A DNA stretch of 9,549 nucleotides from CAYWJT01 sp964458655 (GTDB lineage: Bacteria; Acidobacteriota; Aminicenantia; Aminicenantales; Saccharicenantaceae), in contig CAYWJT010000073.1 in NCBI GenBank assembly GCA_964458655.1, forward strand, positions 1 to 9,549, written 5' to 3'. Positions within the stretch are counted from its first letter, which is position 1. Each line of letters opens with the position of its first letter. Under the pieces are notes generated by a model. It did not search any database and had not been told where the DNA came from. It was given only the letters and a program-made list of their open reading frames with translations. The translations under genes were made by a program, and so were the position numbers. Below are positions 7,529 through 9,549 of the stretch, piece after piece.

Positions 7529-8922
7529 CACAGGATGAAACGCCGCAGGTCCTCGTTCTGAAGGATTTCCCGGACCTGCTCCCGCACGTAGGAGCTGTCG
7601 ATCCGGATGCGCTTTTCCCTGAGGTTCGGCCCCTCGAAAGAGATGTCCTCCATGACCTTTTCCATCACGGTGTGCAGCCGCCGGGCGCCGATGTTCTCGC
7701 TCTCGGAATTGACCTTCTCGGCGATGGCGGCGATCTCCTCGACGGCGTCGGCCGTGAACTCGACCCGGACGCCCTCGGTGGCCATGAGGGCCTCGTACTG
7801 CTTGATGAGGGCGTTCTCGGGCTCGGTCAGGATGCGGACGAAGTCCTCCTTGCTGAGAGAGGTGAGCTCGACGCGGATGGGGAAGCGTCCCTGGAGCTCG
7901 GGTATCAGGTCCGAGGGCTTGGACACGTGGAAGGCGCCGGCGCCGATGAACAGGATGTGGTCGGTTCGGACCAGCCCGTAGCGTGTGTTGACGGTCGTGC
8001 CCTCGATGATGGGCAGCAGGTCCCGCTGGACGCCCTCGCGGCTGACGTCCGGGCCCCGGCCGGACTCGCGGCCGGCTATCTTGTCGACCTCGTCGAGGAA
8101 TATGATGCCGGACTGCTCCACCCTCTCCACGGCCAGCCTGGACACCTGGTCCATATCGACCAGCCGCTTCTCCTCCTCCTCGAGAAAGATATCCCTGGCC
8201 TCGCGGACCTTGACCCGCTTCTTCTTGGTCCGGCCGCCCATCAGCCCGGGCATGATCTCCTGGATCTGGAAGCCGATCTCCTCCATGCCGGCGGCCGAGA
8301 ATATCTCGAGCGGCGGCGACGTCCTCTCCTGGACGTCGATCTCGACGGTCCGGTCGTCGAGGCGGCCTTCGCGGAGCTGCTGCCGGAGCTTCTCCCGCGT
8401 TTCCTGGAAGCGGGCGGCCTCCTCGTCGAGCCCGGCCGTCGAGTCGAGCGGCCGACGCAGCGGCGGCAGGAGGATGTCGAGCACCCGCTCCTCGGCGTTG
8501 CGCCTGGCTTTCTCTTCGATCTCGGCCACTTTCTCCTGCTTGACCATATCCACGGAGATGCGCACCAGGTCGCGGATCATGGACTCGACATCGCGGCCGA
8601 CGTAGCCGACCTCCGTGAACTTGCTGGCCTCGATCTTGAGGAAGGGCGAGGAGGTCAGCTTGGCCAGCCGGCGCGAGATCTCGGTCTTGCCGACGCCGGT
8701 CGGCCCGATCATCAGGATGTTCTTGGGAGCGATCTCGTCGGCCAACTCGGGCGGCAGCTTGCGGCGGCGGAACCTGTTCCTGAGGGCGATGGCCACGGCC
8801 TTCTTGGCGGCCTTCTGGCCGATGATGTATTTATCGAGCTCGGCCACGATCTCATGCGGCGTGAGCTCGGAGTCCCGGTCGCCGCCGGTCCTCTGGAAGG
8901 AGCTCGGGAGCGGGATGGGCAT
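7528..8922 (-). CDS. hslU: HslU (ClpY), AAA+ unfoldase subunit of the HslUV protease
   Basis: 464 residues, slightly longer than E. coli HslU (443) owing to an N-terminal extension of about 17 residues before the conserved LTPHEIVAELDKYIIGQ. Visible features in order: Walker A GPTGVGKT at 73-80; pore-loop GYVG at 106-109, which grips substrate; a charged, coiled-coil-like intermediate (I) domain at about 111-245 that receives substrates; Walker B IIFLDEVD at 273-280; PDVSREGVQRDLLP at 291-304; the arginine-containing ELQGRFPIR; sensor-2 GARR at 412-415; and the C-terminal RFIL, which docks into HslV and activates it. The protein forms an ATP-driven hexamer that unfolds proteins and feeds them to HslV in the cytosol. 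The ATG immediately follows the hslV stop with no gap, and GAGGAG lies 6 bases upstream inside hslV. All key motifs are present, so it should be active. Confidence 0.98.
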   Translation of the reverse strand: MPIPLPSSFQRTGGDRDSELTPHEIVAELDKYIIGQKAAKKAVAIALRNRFRRRKLPPELADEIAPKNILMIGPTGVGKTEISRRLAKLTSSPFLKIEASKFTEVGYVGRDVESMIRDLVRISVDMVKQEKVAEIEEKARRNAEERVLDILLPPLRRPLDSTAGLDEEAARFQETREKLRQQLREGRLDDRTVEIDVQERTSPPLEIFSAAGMEEIGFQIQEIMPGLMGGRTKKKRVKVREARDIFLEEEEKRLVDMDQVSRLAVERVEQSGIIFLDEVDKIAGRESGRGPDVSREGVQRDLLPIIEGTTVNTRYGLVRTDHILFIGAGAFHVSKPSDLIPELQGRFPIRVELTSLSKEDFVRILTEPENALIKQYEALMATEGVRVEFTADAVEEIAAIAEKVNSESENIGARRLHTVMEKVMEDISFEGPNLREKRIRIDSSYVREQVREILQNEDLRRFIL

Positions 8923-9450
8923 TCACAACTCCTCGACCGTTATCTCGCTGTTGGTGTAGACGCATATCTCCGAGCTTATCCTTAGGGCCTCCACGGCTAC
9001 TTCCTTCGCCGGCAGCTCGGTATGTCGGATGAGGGCCCGGGCCGCGGCCAGGGCGTAGGGGCCGCCCGAGCCTATGGCCGTGATGCCGTCGTCCGGCTCG
9101 ACCACGTCGCCCGTCCCGGAGATGAGCAAGGAGTGCTCGCGGTCGGCGACTACGAGCAGGGCGTCGAGCTGCCTGAGGGACTTGTCCAGGCGCCAGTCCT
9201 TGGCCAGCTCGATGGCCGCCCGGGGCAGGTTGCCGCGGTACTCCTCCAACTTGGCCTCGAACCTCGAGAACAGGGCGAAGGCGTCGGAAGTGGCCCCGGC
9301 GAACCCGGCCAGGACATCGCCCTTGGCCAGGCGCCGCACCTTCTGGGCCGTCCTCTTGAGCACGGTCTGGCCGGCCGTGACCTGACCGTCGCCGGCCATG
9401 GCCACCCGGCCGCCGCGCCTGACGCAAATCACCGTGGTGGATCGTATCAT
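8923..9450 (-). CDS. hslV: HslV (ClpQ), threonine peptidase subunit of the HslUV protease
   Basis: 175 residues, full length for HslV (E. coli 176). It is the proteolytic chamber of HslUV, a double hexameric ring with a proteasome beta-type fold in the cytosol. Alignment by eye puts the catalytic N-terminal threonine at T5 of MIRSTTVICV, so a four-residue propeptide must be removed, unlike E. coli where only Met is lost; B. subtilis CodW also has a short propeptide. With that offset of four, the conserved active-site partners are visible at D21 (AGDGQVT), K37 (AQKVRRL) and S128 (IGSGGPYA). GFAGATSDAFALF, ELAKDWR and EICVYTN are further family signatures. The ATG at 9450 has GGAG 7 bases upstream. 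This is the first gene of the unit and sits directly behind the promoter-like region. No heat-shock CIRCE element or sigma-32-type promoter is visible, so stress control cannot be claimed. Confidence 0.98.
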   Translation of the reverse strand: MIRSTTVICVRRGGRVAMAGDGQVTAGQTVLKRTAQKVRRLAKGDVLAGFAGATSDAFALFSRFEAKLEEYRGNLPRAAIELAKDWRLDKSLRQLDALLVVADREHSLLISGTGDVVEPDDGITAIGSGGPYALAAARALIRHTELPAKEVAVEALRISSEICVYTNSEITVEEL

Positions 9451-9457
9451 GGGCTCG

Positions 9458-9461
9458 CTCC
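9458..9461 (-). promoter_or_regulatory. Ribosome binding site of hslV
   Basis: GGAG with a 7-base spacer to the ATG at 9450. It supports this start, which yields a four-residue propeptide before the catalytic threonine; no other start codon lies between it and the threonine. Confidence 0.7.
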
Positions 9462-9486
9462 GCGGCCGCGTTCCTCGCGTCCCTTA

Positions 9487-9496
9487 TATAATTATA
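9487..9496. repeat. Palindrome TATAATTATA in the hslV promoter
   Basis: A perfect ten-base palindrome that overlaps the nearer -10 box, so a -10-like hexamer is also present on the plus strand at 9487-9492. It could mark a rightward promoter for something beyond the edge, or simply be AT-rich chance. There are too few bases to the right to tell. Confidence 0.4.
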
Positions 9497-9506
9497 GGCG
9501 ATTATA
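9491..9506 (-). promoter_or_regulatory. Promoter region of the operon with two tandem TATAAT -10 boxes
   Basis: On the minus strand two perfect TATAAT hexamers occur ten bases apart, at 9506-9501 and 9496-9491, in an AT-rich island (about 9481-9520) that contrasts with the G+C-rich surroundings. The nearer box would place the transcript start near 9484 and a leader of roughly 33 bases before hslV. No convincing -35 hexamer is found at 16-18 bases from either box, and neither has an extended TGn. The start sites are inferred. Confidence 0.6.
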
Positions 9507-9549
9507 AACGATTTTGCACCAAATGGCAGAGGTTTTGAGCCAGCATCGG
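9502..9549 (-). other. Possible 3' end of an upstream reading frame
   Basis: On the minus strand a frame is open from the window edge to a TAA at 9504-9502, encoding about 15 residues ending LCHLVQNRL. It could be the tail of an upstream gene or merely untranslated DNA; no family is recognisable. If real, its stop falls within the promoter island, leaving 51 bases before hslV. It does not resemble the end of XerC, which precedes hslV in Firmicutes. Confidence 0.2.

Noticed and set aside
7672..8985. Plus-strand open frame of 437 codons opposite hslU and the end of hslV.
   Set aside because: It lies opposite strongly conserved hslU motifs, has no recognisable domain and is rich in Leu, Asp, Gly and Glu, as expected from the mirror of a G+C-rich gene.
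9451..9549. Search for CIRCE or sigma-32-type heat-shock elements before hslV.
   Set aside because: No TTAGCACTC/GAGTGCTAA repeat and no CCCCAT-type -10 is visible.
1..9549. Search for transposases, CRISPR repeats, tRNA genes and rho-independent terminators.
   Set aside because: None seen; all the coding space is taken by the seven minus-strand genes.

Overview
The window is one leftward (minus-strand) transcription unit with no gap between genes. Read in the direction of transcription, from right to left, it holds: an AT-rich promoter region (about 9481-9510); hslV and hslU, the two-part HslUV/ClpYQ protease; a lipoprotein with fibronectin-III-like domains; a fumarylacetoacetate-hydrolase-family enzyme; a small transaldolase; a TamB-like inner-membrane-anchored envelope protein; and the first 530 residues of an Omp85 (BamA/TamA-like) outer-membrane protein that runs off the left edge. 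No plus-strand gene, RNA gene, mobile element or CRISPR array is supported. Apart from the first about 100 bases at the right end, almost every base is coding.

The genome is G+C rich by eye, with frequent AGG arginine codons and some GTG and TTG starts. Omp85, TamB and a lipoprotein together show a two-membrane (diderm) bacterium. HslUV here is not followed by codY and not preceded by a recognisable xerC, so the Firmicutes order is not followed. An Acidobacteriota-like or similar deep-branching diderm lineage is my guess only; no marker in the window fixes the phylum.

Junctions are extremely tight: hslV-hslU abut (TGA then ATG), hslU-lipoprotein share TGATG, lipoprotein-FAH and FAH-transaldolase share ATGA, transaldolase-tamB share GTGA, and the Omp85 gene appears to start with TTG 29 bases inside the 3' end of tamB. 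This implies translational coupling along the whole unit and expression mainly from the promoter in front of hslV.

Functionally the unit joins cytoplasmic protein quality control (HslUV), two central or catabolic carbon enzymes, and an envelope module. TamB next to an Omp85 protein recalls the TamA/TamB pair, which bridges the inner and outer membranes. The two points most worth attention are the number of POTRA domains in the Omp85 protein (six complete and the start of a seventh before any barrel) and the FnIII lipoprotein, whose mature N-terminus resembles LptM-type lipoproteins. I see no clearly new system; the best candidate for something under-described is this envelope module and its fixed linkage to HslUV.
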